Below, piece after piece: positions 10,805 to 23,516 of a stretch of DNA of 64,000 nucleotides. Position 1 is the stretch's first letter; every line of letters starts with the position of its first letter. The stretch is from Cinclus cinclus (Eukaryota > Chordata > Aves > Passeriformes > Cinclidae), in the NCBI RefSeq assembly GCF_963662255.1, contig NC_085047.1:95301619-95365618 (forward strand), given 5' to 3'. The notes under the pieces are model-generated. The model was not told where the DNA came from and made no database searches. It worked only from the letters and a program-made list of their open reading frames with translations. The position numbers and the translations under genes were made by a program.

Positions 10805-13800
10805 ATTTTAAAAGCATATTTAAGCAGTAGAATTGCAGCTATTGATAGTTTAATGTGCTAGCTGCAAGTAATTTACCTAAATATGGTTAGAGATGAAAGC
10901 AGCATGCTTGCACTCTTGCATCTACATCATGTTGTATTCTGCTGGTGTCAGCCTCTAGGTTCTCATTGCCAAGAGCAATTCTTTCTTTTTCTTTTCCCTT
11001 TCCCTTTTTTTCCCCCTTTGGTTTAAGAACATGGGAAGTACAAACTATCAATTCTTCACAGGTACTGAGCAAACTGCCTCTAAAATGTTCTTTTAATAAC
11101 TTCTTCAGGGAAAATAGCCTTTCAGTCAAGGATACCTCTAATTGTGTTGGATTTACTTGACATTTTTCTAGGATCTTAAGAGGTGATGAGGAAACTAAAT
11201 TTGACAGTAAAGTGAAAATTTTGACATTCACTTGGTCTCTAGTGAAGTTAAAATACTGCTATAAGAACTACTCCCTCTCAGGATGCTGCAATTATTTTTC
11301 TCAACATTTTTTATTTGCTGAACAAAAGATGCAGATATCCTTCTCTTACAAAGCTTCTAGGAAAAATTGTTTCGTTTTATCATAGAGAGGAATCATAAGT
11401 AATACAGACCAGACAATGGAAGATGAGCCACTGCTGAGTTGCTGAAGCAGGTGAATAGAATGAATCTTGAAATTATTCTGCAAAGAGAACAATCAGGTAA
11501 CTTTTAAATAAACAACTGTTTCACAGTATGCAGTTTCTCGAAAAACTGTGTCATTTATACAGTATTCCAATTGTTTTTTCCAGTCTACATTGAAGTTCAA
11601 GGTTGCAGGACTAATATACAAGGAGCAATTCCTGTCACTGCTTGGCTTGAGACTCATTCTGGGGCACACAAATCCACATTTAAGACAGTTAAAGTCAGAT
11701 AACTTTTATTCAAAATTATCAAACCAGTTTCCATCACTAATTTAATTTTCAATAGGCTAATGAGCAATTCCTCATATATTTTATTTCTCCAATTACTTCT
11801 GTTCTTACTGTTTTCCTTCCCTTTTTCCTCATTGTCTCAGGGGTATGAGAGGAACACTTATATAGGTGACTCATAGACCTAACATTGTCAAAACTATTTT
11901 TACCATGTAGCTGTGTAAGATGTTTCCTCGAAAGTAAGTTTATGCACAAACCACATGTCAGAGGAGATACATTTATGGGGCTTCTCCCCACTATTTAGAT
12001 GGTCCTGTAAGGCACATTTCTGAGGGAAATTTTTCTTACAGATCTTATACTGGAATGGCTTGATGTCTGCAGGCACTTTAATGACAAATTACAATGTTTT
12101 TATTTTTGTGTAAATCTCATGTCCCAGAGTAGACACCTGAAATATTTTGTGTATCTTTCAGTGATTGTCATAGTTTCCTAGATGCTGAAGTACTGTCATA
12201 TATCTACATAAGTGTACAGATGTTTACATCTAATATCCCCATTTATATACATTAGTAATTAATGCAGAAACCTCAGTGTATAAATCAGCACTCCTTGAAG
12301 TAAATATCCTGTGAGATCAAATGCCCAGACTCTGCTATCTTTGTGCATGGAAGGTAGTTACACAGTGAGACCTGAATACTCAGTTATAATTCAAAATATC
12401 CAACCGTTTAAAGATTTACTTATATATTTATTTATTTTTAAAAAATCTCTGGATTTTTTAAAATTTTATTTTTGTAACAAAGGCTGAACAAAATGTTTAC
12501 TTTGCCAACATATTTGTCTGATAAATTCTATCTATTTTCAACAAGATACACTTTTAAAAGATTAAGAAAGGTGAAAAATAAATATATTTTTATTTAGAAG
12601 ACAATAGCCCAAATTGCTATTTGTGATGAGCAAGTCCACCTCCACAGAAAGTAATGTGGCTATTCCCATTTATTTCTGCTGAATATGCATGTATTCTTGC
12701 CACCAATATCAGTGAAACTGAACACATACAGATAGGAAAATTCATACTCATGTAGCTTATTCACAATATTTTGTTTTATTGCCATTTAAAATATGCATCT
12801 TCACTTTGGAAAATAAGATGATATGTTCCACGAATAGTAAAAAGCCTGAATGGGAGACCAGAGTAGTTTTTTTAGTACTTTTCACCACCTGAATGGGCTG
12901 TTTTTCTAGATATGTAGAAAATGTTTCCAGCGATGGCAACAGTTCGAATAATTAAAACAATAGTTTTCAAAGATGGTAGAATAATGTTAAAGTAGGAAAA
13001 AAATTTAAATATTGGTATGTTCTGACAATGTGAAGAGATAAACATTGAAAAAGTTGATTGGATTATTGTGCAAGCTCCATCACATGTGTTTCTAATACGT
13101 CAGGCAAACACCTGTGAAAAATGACACGGTGTTTTTCTTTGGGCAGAGAGATGGACTAGATACCCTCTGAAGGTCCCAAGGTAGATGCAAATGTAAATGT
13201 AGAATCAGTTCTCTTTCCACGTTTTAAATTAATTTATTATTTATAGTTCAATTCAAAGTAATGCAGAAATGTTATATGGCTTTAAAGATCAAACTGGAAC
13301 AAAAATCTTATGGAACCCTTGTGAAAATAATCTTGGGTTTACAATGAAATCTTTGTTTAAAAATTAAACTCCTAAATGAAATGATGTTTCGTGTTTATGA
13401 AGAACATATTTAAATTTGGAAATAAATAGGAATCTCATGTAAATTTAAATAGTTTATCTACTTTTTAAAAAAAACAGACAAAGATGAAAAATACTATGGA
13501 GAGTTTTAGGTTTGGAGTAATTCATAAGTTTTATCAACTAGTGAGAAAGTGAACATATAATTGATCTTAAATTTGCATATAGTCAAGGCAAAGAATGGTT
13601 TGACATGATGTTGTGGATAAAAGTGAGATCTCATTTTCAGTTTCTAGATCTTTAACTTTTAGTTCTGTCAACTGTGCATTGGCCAACTGCAATATTTTAA
13701 TTTGTGTGAGGATGACTAATTCATGCTTCAGGAGTTCTGCCCGTTAAAAGCAAACAATGACAATTTATGTTTTGTTTACAGATTTCTTGAGGATATTTCT

Positions 13801-16800
13801 GTTAGTAGATGATTAATTGCCTTAAGTATATTCCTTTTTGGAGGCAGTCAGCTTCTGGGAAGCTCCTTCCCAAGAAACCCCAATACTAACCTCTAAGTGG
13901 TATTACAGAGAGTAGTCAAGTAGCCTGAGTAGCCATCATAGACTTTTAGCAGTAGGATTTGGCTTGGATATAGGCAGCAGTTCTAAGTCCTTAATAAAAA
14001 AGATTTGAAGCCATATGTCCAGTGCCTATCTAGCTTCTATGGAGGAGTATTTCAGATAATAATATTGTCCAACTTCTTACTGAAGGTATTTCATAGACAG
14101 AAATAAGTGGACACTTGACTCAGAATGAATATATTATATAAATTTAATTTAGTCTTAAAGCCAATCTTTTAGTAATAAAGTTCCAAAACTTTCCATTTGG
14201 TCCAGGTTTTTGGAACTGCTTCTCTTATTAGAATGTGACTGGTTGAGTATTTTGAGATGGAAGAAGTAAGGTGTATGGTTGTTGCTGTCACCCTTTGTTC
14301 AGACACCTGCACTGAATGTTGACTGCAACCTGTTGAAGAAAGGCTGCTATCGTGCTTCAGTTCTTATTCTAAAGACTGGCATTTCATACAGAGTGGTATC
14401 CATCACTACCTGTGAAACTTAAAACCAAGACCTGATTAAGTATCAGAAACAGGATGAAAAACACAAACTACATCTCCATAATTTCAAAATAGAGCAGGTA
14501 TCCCCAGAATAATTTCCATGCATATATTGCATTCCTGAGACCCTCTACCGTTCAGCTTTTTGCCTATCAGACTGAAGGGGACCATTCCTGAATATCACTG
14601 TCAAAGGAGAAATATAGGTCCTATGTCACTTTTTTTTTTTTTTTAAAAAAAAAGCACAATTTGCCCTTGTGTTACTGCTGTCAACAGTTTATACCTGTTT
14701 TATTAATTTATATGGTTTTGTGCTTTGTGGAGATATATGCTTTAGTCTTTCTTATTTTTTATTACCCTATCCATCTTCAATAAGAAGTACCATTATTTCT
14801 AGATATGCAAACAAAGAACCTCATTTACTCCTGACAGAACTCTAGTTGCTAGGAATGAATGAACCACTGGTGTGGGATTCCATCAAACAATAAAATGTAA
14901 TAGGAAGAACATTATGGCACTGTAATGGTTCCCTGCAACTTCAACCAATCCATGTCCACTTGGAACAAAATTATCCAGGAGTAATTGCACATTATGATCC
15001 TCTTGCAATGTATAGAACTTCATGTGCGCAGAATTTTTTATGACAACATGAGGGCTACATCTTGTGCCCAGAAGCAACTGGTATTGGCCACCAGTAAAAA
15101 ATATTTGGAAGAAACCAACGTAACAGTGGCTTTCCTATGACAATGCCTTACTGTAAAGCAAACTGTACACATTTTCCCTATAGCGTGAAAAGGTGGCGAA
15201 TTGCACAGATATTTACTTTCCTTACTTCTTTTATGAAATTAAGTCTCAGCAGATGCAAAATCTGCTGTGAAATAATAAATAGTGCTTAGCCTGGTGGGCT
15301 GCTTTTCACAGTTGTGTAGAATTTTCAGTAAGTCTCCATGATTTTATTTTTTCCTAATAAGTAAAATTGTGCCATATTTTGTTTTTTTCAGGAGGCAGAA
15401 ATACACAGGATACTCAAGACACTCTTATCTATCAGCTGTTGGTATTGCTGCTGTAAGTAAAAAAGATATTACAGGTCTTATGTTTCTTTTTTCCTAATTT
15501 TCTTGATTTAGAGACTTCAGGTTGAATTTTCATGTCAGAACTGTGAAAGAGAAAAGGCCTCAGGCTTAAGAAGAGGATTATAGTGTTTTCCAAAATCTCA
15601 TGGTAGAAGTCTTCAGTCAGATTTCTTTTATGCAAAATATGGCATCATAGCCAATGTAAATTTCTGCCAATCTAAGCCTCTTGTCTTATGCAACTTTAAA
15701 TGACAGTCTGTATATGAAAAATTTAGGAGAAAGAAGAAAAAAAAAAGCCAAATCAAACAATAAGTATTATTTTTCTCACAATATATTTTTAAGAAATTAA
15801 AAAAAAAATTACTTTGTTGCACACCAACAGTGGAATTTCAGAGACTGCCTAAAGTATCTTTCTTCCACACTTAAGAAAATATGCTTTACAAGAAAAATCA
15901 CTTGTCTGCTTGTCTGAGTGAGTATTCTACTCTAACCAAAGTTTCCTACTTCACCGATCAGAGATGGTTTTTCCATTGCATTTCCCACTAACAAGAAGTA
16001 CTAACTTCAGTTGTTAAACGTCCTTGTTTTAGATCCTTTCACAAAAAATTATAGGCTTATGGAGGATGCAGTAGTTCAGTCTGTAGCCTTCCTTATAATC
16101 TTTTACTGTGTTGTAAAAGAATATATAGATCATGAAATCAAAGTTTTAATACCGTAAAATAGAAGGGTGTCAGTACAAAAGTTTCAATAGTTACATGGAG
16201 ACAATTTCAGATGACTAAATACAGATTTTCCAAACCGAATATGTTTGGTTCAATGTATTTTCTAACAGTTCTGAGACAAAGCATTTTCATTTTTGGTGGT
16301 GTTCTGCAGAGCCTTCTGTCCATTGCTGCCTACCCTAACATAGGAGGACTACAGCTAACAGAAACTGCTGGCAAGTGTGTAAAAACAATGGAGAGGTTTC
16401 AGACATTGCATTTTCCATAAATTAATTCCCTGTAATCCATATGTGTTTTCTACAGTTCAACAAATCCTTTAAAGATGAAAGCTTTAATTTAAAAATAAAT
16501 AGTATAACAATTGCACATTTTCTTGTTGCCCTGAGATATCTATTGATTTTTTTTCCCCCGTCAGCAGTTAGTTTCTTCAAAATAAAATAATAACTTATGC
16601 TGGCTGAATTTCAATTAGATCCAAGAAATAGAATTTATCAGGGGCGATATCTGAGAAACCCTATGCATCTTTATGATACAGACTTGTTTGAATACCTCTG
16701 TTTGCATTGTCTGCTTACATTAAATCTGCCCTCTGGGTAAGATGGAAATAAATAAGAAATGCAAATATATATTAAGTTTTGTGTCACCGGCTTATTTTTT

Positions 16801-17552
16801 ATCATTTCTATAGACATTTCAAGTGAAATTTTACCCAACAGAGTAAGACATCTTACAGACAGGTGTTAGATAGAAATTCCATGTCCAAAAGGGATGTTTG
16901 GACTGTACAGAGATTTGGGTTCAATTTGAGATTTTTTTCTTTTTCAATAAGACTTATAAACACTGCATGTCTTCTTACATTTTCTCAGATTTTGCCAAAA
17001 TTTGAAGTGTTCAAACCTTTGCTCTTTCTCTCCAGCATTTATGACCATGAGGAGGTTTTGGTAAGACCTTCCACAGATTTTAAGCAACAGTTAGTAGTGG
17101 CACAAATGAATTCAAGCCCAGGCTTTCACATTCTCATCTTCATTCTAACTTGACCTCGCATCAGTTAAGTATGCTGATCTGTATATTAACTCCAATACAG
17201 AAAAATTGACTTGGTGTCCCTCAATTTATATTCACAAACACCTACACACAGAACTAATCTCTTGGGTTTTTATGATACCTTTGTATATTAGTGAGGGGAA
17301 AAATTAAATGTTATATGAGTTGGTTACAAAACATGAACATTTGATGCTCCCAAAAAAATTAAGTTTTGCTGATAAATAATATTGCAGACACCTTGCTCTT
17401 TCTTCTAAGTTTTTCTGCAACTTATTTGAACTGGAAGAAAGGGAGTATTTTCCCTCTAAATAAGCCTATACTAAAATTAGTTTGTTTGGGCCCCACATTC
17501 AGCATCAGGGAGAAGACTCCAGCTCTCACATGAGCATCTGAAAGAGGACAGG
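10805..17552. other. AT-rich intergenic DNA, no gene seen
   Basis: Nearly 7 kb with no recognised transposon, RNA gene or coding signature. The longest open frame (114 codons, minus strand, 10887-11231) is lysine- and leucine-rich without known motifs and overlaps an unrelated plus-strand frame. A T16A9 tract lies near 14629-14653. The interval is simply unannotated; an alignment to other birds would be needed to see conserved elements. Confidence 0.5.
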
Positions 17553-17970
17553 TGTTGTAATTTAGACACGGTAATCCCCAGCTTAGTGTTCCCACTGAAA
17601 TACCCCAATGCTACACTGCGCTCACTTGTCCCTGTCCCCTCCTTCAGCAGCAGAATGGAAAGGAGAATGGGAGGCACAAAGAGGTAGACATCACAGGTTG
17701 AGAAAAAAAAAACAATTTACTAGAAACAGCAAAGAAATAAGAAACTGAACAATACAAACAACAATGCTTAAAATGCACAAGATAAGTGAGTGATCCACAT
17801 GACTGCTCACCACAGAGGTAGCAATCTGTGCTACCCAACCCTACACCAGAAAAACTCCCCTCCATTTTCCCTGTGCATGGCATAAGGTGGTACCAAATAA
17901 GCCAAACATTCTGGCCACACCCCTCCTAGCTGCTGCAAAAGTTAAGCCTGTCCTGAACAAAACCAGAGCA
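17553..17970 (-). mobile_element. ERVL-like solo LTR with 5-bp target duplication
   Basis: The 418-bp segment starts TG and ends CA and is flanked on both sides by the 5-bp sequence acagg (17548-17552 and 17971-17975). A 5-bp duplication is typical of ERVL-class insertions. On the minus strand the motif order follows the abundant avian ERVL LTR: a start like 'ctctggttttgttcaggaca', then 'cagcagctaggaggggtgtg', then 'tagtaaattg' before a T run and 'ctcaacctgtgatg', then 'aagtgagcgcagtgtagcat' near the end. No internal region is attached, so it is a solo LTR left by recombination between two LTRs. Open frames here are shadows. Confidence 0.85.
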
Positions 17971-18191
17971 ACAGGTCATGTCTCACTGGGTATTTCCTAC
18001 AATTTCATGTATAAACATTTTGAAATGTATGTATGCATTTCAGATGGTCAGCCTTCTTTAATGGTCCAGCCGTTCCTGTCCTCATTTATACTTGTGCCTG
18101 ATGTTACTCCATTCTAAATGCAGACTCCAACTTTTGGACTTTTGAAATTTCAACCCATTAATCACTGTTCAATAGTTCAATCTATCTTTAA

Positions 18192-18366
18192 GGGTGGTCA
18201 GGCAGCCAGTTGCCCAGACAGGTTTAGGAGTTTCCATCTCTGTAGGTTTTTAAAACCCAACTGGACACAGTCCTGGACTCCCTGCTCTGGATGACCCTAT
18301 TTAAGCAGTGAAGTTGAACTAGATAATCTCAAGATGTCCTTTCTCATCTGAACTAGAATCTGGGCT
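18192..18366 (+). mobile_element. CR1 LINE fragment, 3' end
   Basis: A sense-strand CR1 tail with 'ggtggtcaggcagccagttg', 'cccagacaggtttaggag', 'aacccaactggacacagtcc', 'tggatgaccctatttaagca' and 'gaactagataatctcaagat'. The short terminal repeats are decayed. It ends just before the CR1 endonuclease-region fragment that follows. A 3' tail in front of an upstream coding part cannot come from a single insertion, so at least two events or a rearrangement are involved. Confidence 0.85.
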
Positions 18367-18394
18367 TTATACTAAAATCTATGGACAGAATGAA

Positions 18395-19415
18395 CTGGAA
18401 GCATTGCTCAGATTCCAGAGCTGATATCATTGGTATTAGGGAGGGTTGGTAGAATGAGTGCCATGACTAGAGTGCTGGAATGGGGAGTCTATCATCTGCT
18501 CAGGAAGGACAGACAGTGAGGTGGAGATCCCACACCATTCTAAGTGGACAAGTCTGATTGTACAGACAATACAGTTAGTGATGATGTGTTTGAAAGCCTC
18601 TGGGTGTACATTAGGGAAATGTGAAGCGAAGGGAGATTTTCAGGGGGCGTCCAGAACAGACTGCCTAGCCAGAATGTGAGGATTGAGGAATTTTTCTACA
18701 GGCAATTAGGAGAAATTTCTGCATCAGTGACACTTGTTCTTCAGGAAGATTTCAACTTTCTAGACATAACTAGGAATATCATGCTTCTTTAAAAAGCCAG
18801 TCCTGGAAATTCTATGAGTTTGTAGAAGTTAATTTCTTGTCCAAAGTACCCAGTGAGCCAATCAGGAAATAAGTTTTTTTTAGGACATGTTATTTGTAAA
18901 TAAAGGAGGACTTGAGGGGAATGCGATTGTGGGTGGCTATCTTGGCCATGGAAATAATGAAATAATCAAATAAGCAAGCTTTTTTTTTTTTTTTTTAATT
19001 AAAGAGAAAAGGGACAACAGAACTGGACTTCAGGAGAGCAAACTTTAATCTGTTCAGGAAGCATTCATTAGAATACTCCTGGGAGTTTGGTTTTGAGGGC
19101 TTAGGAGTTCATGAGTGCTGGTCACTCTTTAGAACCACAGAAGCAAGCAATTCCACAGTGTTTTAAGTCAAGCAAGGGGTGGGCAGAAGACCAGTTTAGC
19201 TTAACAGGGAACTCCTCATGGAACTCAAGAGGAAAATGAAGTTGCATGAACTCTGGAAGTGAAGTTGAACTTCACGGAAAGGTAATACATCTGTGGCTGA
19301 TATATAGAGGGAGAAGACATTAAAGGCCAAAGATCAGCTAGAGTTGAAACTGGTCAGTGCTGTTTCAAACGATAAGAACAACTTTTAAAAGTCTGTTAAT
19401 AACAAGAGGTAAGTA
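18395..19415 (+). pseudogene. CR1 ORF2 remnant (endonuclease and linker region)
   Basis: Broken frames on the plus strand carry characteristic CR1 ORF2 pieces in the right order. They are ADIIGIR (about 18420-18440, endonuclease), ESLWVYIR (about 18592-18615), EDFNFLDIT (about 18740-18770), LDFRRANFNLFRKH (about 19025-19068), LMELKRKMKLHELWK (about 19215-19260) and AKDQLELKLVSAV (about 19326-19365). The last ones lie between endonuclease and reverse transcriptase in CR1. Several stops and frame changes separate them and a poly-T tract (about 18981-18998) interrupts the region, so it cannot make a protein. The reverse transcriptase part is absent. Confidence 0.8.
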
Positions 19416-19431
19416 ATTTTCTTTTTTCCTG

Positions 19432-19650
19432 TATTCAGAGGAGTTCTCCTTCAGTTTGGGGCCACTGCCCCTTATTCTGTCACTGGGCACCACTGAAAAG
19501 ACCCTCAGTGCCATTTCTTTTCTACATTCCATTACATATTTATATGCATGGATGGGATTTCCCTTTTAGTACTCTCTAAGCTGCACATTCCCAGGTTGCT
19601 CAGCCTCTCATTATATGAAACACACTCTTGTTAAGGGAGTCCAGCCTTTA
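19432..19650 (-). mobile_element. CR1 LINE fragment, minus strand
   Basis: The plus strand reads as the reverse complement of the CR1 region just upstream of its 3' UTR: 'tctgtcactgggcaccactg', 'aaaagaccctcagtgccatt' and 'ccaggttgctcagcctctca'. It begins within about 20 bp of the end of the sense-strand ORF2 fragment, so the two are in opposite orientation and are separate insertions or an inversion product. Confidence 0.75.
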
Positions 19651-21926
19651 TCCTTGTAGAAATACTTATTCCAGTAATGTAAACATATTTAAATATATTT
19701 TTTTTTCTCCCAAGGAAGGATTCAAACTTGTATCACCTCCTTAGCTGTCTCATTTTGCCTCTTATTCAAGAACTTCACTTTCATTCGCAAAGGACTTATG
19801 GCTAATATGTGCACAAGGAAGTTATAAAAACAAAAGTTAAAGGCAGGGAATAATGGAAACTGGCTAAAAATCTTTTATATATTTCATTTCCTTTCTGAGT
19901 GTTCTGGCCACTGTGTTATTAAGAAAAAGTTAGCTGCCAAATATTTCAATAAACACTTATGTAAAGTCAATGAAGAACATTCAGACTTTTTTATATATTC
20001 TCTGTGCTTTCAGGGAACAGATAGACTACATCTAATCTAGTGCACTGTGTTACCTTCTTGAGGTGCATAAGTTTCTTCTACAGCTAACAGATGGACAAGA
20101 ACTCCTAATTTAAACCTTGTTGGCACATTACACATGCACAGCTTTTTATTTTTTTCTTTTACCAACTTTGCACTCACTTAGATGGTTATGTGTAAAAATA
20201 AAGTTAATTTTCCCAAGTTCACGTCTGTTTTGTCCACAGCAGATATGACAAGCAATTTCTTGTATTTATCTTTACCCACAAACATTTTTTTTTTTTGCTC
20301 CAATTTTGTCCTTCCTTCTCATGAAGGAAGGGAAGTGAGTGAGTTTCTGGATAGGAATTCATCTAGTAGCCAAAGCTCAGCCATCACAGCATGAAACTCT
20401 ACTGAAGCAATGGATAGGTTCCTTAGTAGCTCAGTTCCTGAGGCTAGAAAAGAAACAACTTTGGGGAGATACCCATCTAAGCTTCAGCAAAAGAGAGTGT
20501 TTTGCATTTAATGTCATTAATTTATGCAGGCTTTATCATTGCTGATTAAGTGGCACACTTTCTTATTTTATATACTGCCTGCCAGAGAACTACTGCATTT
20601 AAAGCAAAGGAGCATAATTATTTGAAGAGTGTAGAGTTAACATATAAAACAGCATTCTGGTGGAGAGACTTGAAAAAAATTTTAAAAGTAATCTTTTAAC
20701 AGTTGTAATAATGAAGTTAACAATGGATTTCACAAACAAACCCAAAAACTAAACAAACACAGATTATAAATACAGAATTTTAAACAGAATTAGTTCTGAT
20801 ATTCATCTAACTAGGTATAAAATCAATTAAAAAATAGGTAATACAATATGCTTTTCCAAGTCTCTCCATCTGTTTTAAAATTATATCCTTATAGGTATAC
20901 AAGACCTGTACTATGGTTCCTGTTGGTGCCTTACTCCCAAATTCCTCTGCTCTTGAATTTGATTTTCACTAAATTTGACAAGCATACGAAGTTACTGCAT
21001 AATGGATGGTGAGATAAGGTTGTTCTACAGTCTATTAATAGTGTTAGCAAAAAAAAGTTAAAACCCAAGTAACTCAATTTCACTCTTCTCATGGATTCAC
21101 TGAAAGCTCTGTGATTGATCAGAAGGATTTGTATAACACTGATGTAAATGGAAAGGGAAACACTACAGGTCATATCCTGTGGATCAAATACTTGCTTGCC
21201 TGGAGCAAACTTTCAAACCGTTTGAAAGAGATGCTCAGCCCTGGTGTTAGCCAGGGGCACCAGGTGTGACTAGAAAACATAGAACTGTGAAACCCCATGT
21301 TTCTCAGCAATGCAAATGAAAAAGTCAGAACAGACAAATACCAAGCCTGCAAGGTCACTGGACCTTGGCCTTGAATCAGGGAATGACATTAGAAAAAAGT
21401 AAAGGTTTCAATGCACAAACTGTGGACAGTCTTTTCACACAGGACAATCTTTTATAGTAAGGAAGATATTTCAGATATGTTCACTACAAAGTTTAAGGTA
21501 GCCAACAGAAATAGATCATCAGGTAAGCTGAGTATAACCAGGGGAACAGCTGAAGGATATGGCAGTGCAAGACATTGGTTTAGATCAAATTGCTATTTAC
21601 AGCTCCATTAATCAAAGACTTGTCTGGAATTTTAGGTGCTAGAATAGGTCCCATATCATTGGTCCAGCAGATAGCTCCAGTTAAGCAGGGAGATTTGAAA
21701 AAAAATATTACATCAAACTTAGAGAAAGATGGTCAACAACCCAGAAAATGACTCAGATAAAGAATTCCTAGTCATCATTGAGTTTTTATGCCTGTTGCAA
21801 CATGTGCATTTGGGTCTCATAGCAAAGAACTGCTTATGCAATACTCTCAGCATAAGAGGAGTGGTAGGAAACCTCAGATGAATAGCAGATTGTGTTATTT
21901 TAAAAAATTATACAGGGTGGAGACTC
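19651..21926. other. AT-rich intergenic DNA
   Basis: No transposon or gene was recognised. T runs occur near 19698 and 20286-20295. Open frames of 60-81 codons on both strands show no motif. Sequence after about 21600 may be the outer flank of the LTR cluster that follows. Confidence 0.45.
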
Positions 21927-22380
21927 CAAAATGAGTTACCTCCTTTTTAGCTTTAACCACTCCCCTTTCACCAATAAGGAGATACAGATGTGAGAAGATA
22001 TAAATAAAAAAAAAAAATAAGAGTTTACTAAAAATAAAATACCAACAACCAAGATAACAGAAAAAACTACTGGACACAAAGGTGCTGAGATGCATGGTCC
22101 CCCAGGAACAATGAAGACAAGATGACACAGAAGCTGCCTCCCTACTCCCAGGATGGTGGCCAATATAGCAGCCTGTGTGGCCCAGAGGACAAAGACAAGA
22201 TGGCAGAGAAGTCCATACTCTGGACCATGTGGCCAAGAGAGAGAAAAGAGAGAACAAAAGAAAACAACAGAGCAACTGTACTTCTGAGGTTCCAGAGCTC
22301 CCTCCTCCCCTAGACAACAACCAATACAGAAACAAAACAAAAACACTGAAGAACTATTTTCTTTTGTTCAAAATGAGTTA
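21927..22380 (-). mobile_element. 430-bp insertion flanked by 12-bp direct repeats, LTR-like
   Basis: The 12-mer caaaatgagtta occurs exactly at 21927-21938 and 22369-22380, bracketing 430 bp. The segment contains a 12-A tract. On the minus strand it has a 'gtaaactcttattt' plus T-rich stretch resembling the end of avian LTRs. Overlapping open frames of 146 and 136 codons on the minus strand are rich in F, L, C and S, contain no known domain and look like translations of pyrimidine-rich LTR sequence. A 12-bp duplication is longer than LTR elements make (4-6 bp), so the insertion type is uncertain. Confidence 0.5.
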
Positions 22381-22413
22381 ACAGTGCCAGGCCTCCGAAA
22401 GAAACTTCCCAGA

Positions 22414-23018
22414 TGTTGTAGCACCAACCCCCTCAGATACTCCAACTTGCAGAGTCAGGGTCTAAGTTCCCCCTGGGGTGCAGAGGCTGTGGGCTATGGG
22501 AGGATAGTTTGTAGGGATAGTGCAGAAGGCAATTTTCCTCAATGAATTACAGCTGTACTGATTGCTGAGAAGTGGAGACAGCTTTGCCTGCCTAATGAAG
22601 ATGGGGGTTATAAAGGAGTGGGCTAGCTAGTCAAGAGCAAGCTGCAGTTGGAGAACCAGAGTTCAAGGTATATACAAACAAGATGTATATATACACACAT
22701 TCAGGGTATGTACAAACATTACAGTGAAATCTTCCATGGCTGTTCTGTGAGGAGGTAAGGGATATGTGGTCACGCAGGAGACAGACAAGGTAAGAGAAGA
22801 TGTTGTGTGAGGGACAGACAGGGTTAGGCAGCTGGGTACGGGTATGGTGTAGTATTAGTCAGTCATGCAGGAGGAAGAAGGAAACTTAAAGAGAGAAGGA
22901 GTCAGTGCTGTGTGAAGCTGCCTATGAGGAAAGGAGTCCACTGGAAGACGGCAAGAAAAGCTTTTAATAAAGGGCTGATGATGGTGTCAGTCCAGTCTGT
23001 TTAGACATAATTACTACA
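22414..23018 (+). mobile_element. 5' LTR of a partial endogenous retrovirus
   Basis: The segment begins TGTTGTAG and ends CTACA, an imperfect inverted pair. It has a TATA-like 'ttataaagg' (about 22609) and a poly(A) signal 'ttaataaag' about 55 bp before the 3' end, giving a 605-bp LTR with U3, R and U5 in order. Right after the end comes 'ttggcagcagctggaa', which resembles a primer-binding site for a tRNA-Leu isoacceptor with several mismatches. The 5' and 3' flanks do not match, as expected if internal sequence follows. A 38-bp tandem duplication (22662 and 22700) lies downstream of the TATA box. The family assignment is inference. Confidence 0.6.
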
Positions 23019-23516
23019 GTTGGCAGCAGCTGGAACTGGTTAAGTGAGTTCCTCCTAACTCCCCAGCAAATGGCAGGTTGTAGCAGTGGTGAAGGCATTG
23101 CAAAGTTCTTCAAAGTCTGGGGAGAACAGAAGATTTTCTGCCTTGTGCCACCTCAGGTTATGACTTGGAGACCTTCCCAAAGCATCCCCTTCAGGAGCCT
23201 GGAGAGAACAAAAGAGCTTGCTTCATGTGTGTTCCCTGTTTCTAAAGGGATGCCACACCACCTCCTTCCCATGAACAGGAATACACTCCTGTTCTGCTTC
23301 AGCCCTAAGAGACAGTAAAACAGACTGGATGATGTAGATAAGAATGAATATTTTTGGTCACCTAGGCCACCTTCAACACAGATAAATATTTCTATTTACA
23401 TCTGTCTAAACCCCTAGCTAGATTCAAACAAATAAACAAAAAGAAAAAAGGACACACAAAGAAGACCTAAAAGATAGGTAAACATAGCATATGTTTATGT
23501 TCCTATCATATAGGAA
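23019..23516 (+). mobile_element. Remnant of retroviral internal region, no genes
   Basis: About 500 bp between the LTR and a 40-bp copy of LTR sequence. It contains an 82-codon frame (23070-23318) without a gag, protease or reverse transcriptase motif that I can see. The original internal genes appear to have been deleted. It is a non-coding relic. Confidence 0.4.

Noticed and set aside
10887..11231. 114-codon lysine/leucine-rich minus-strand frame
   Set aside because: No known motif, no supporting splice or start context, and an unrelated plus-strand frame overlaps it.
21895..22346. Overlapping minus-strand frames of 146 and 136 codons, hydrophobic and cysteine-rich
   Set aside because: No domain, two different frames equally open, and the sequence lies within a repeat-flanked, LTR-like insertion.
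23070..23318. 82-codon frame just after the LTR as a possible gag start
   Set aside because: No recognisable gag features and no continuation downstream; better left as non-coding relic.
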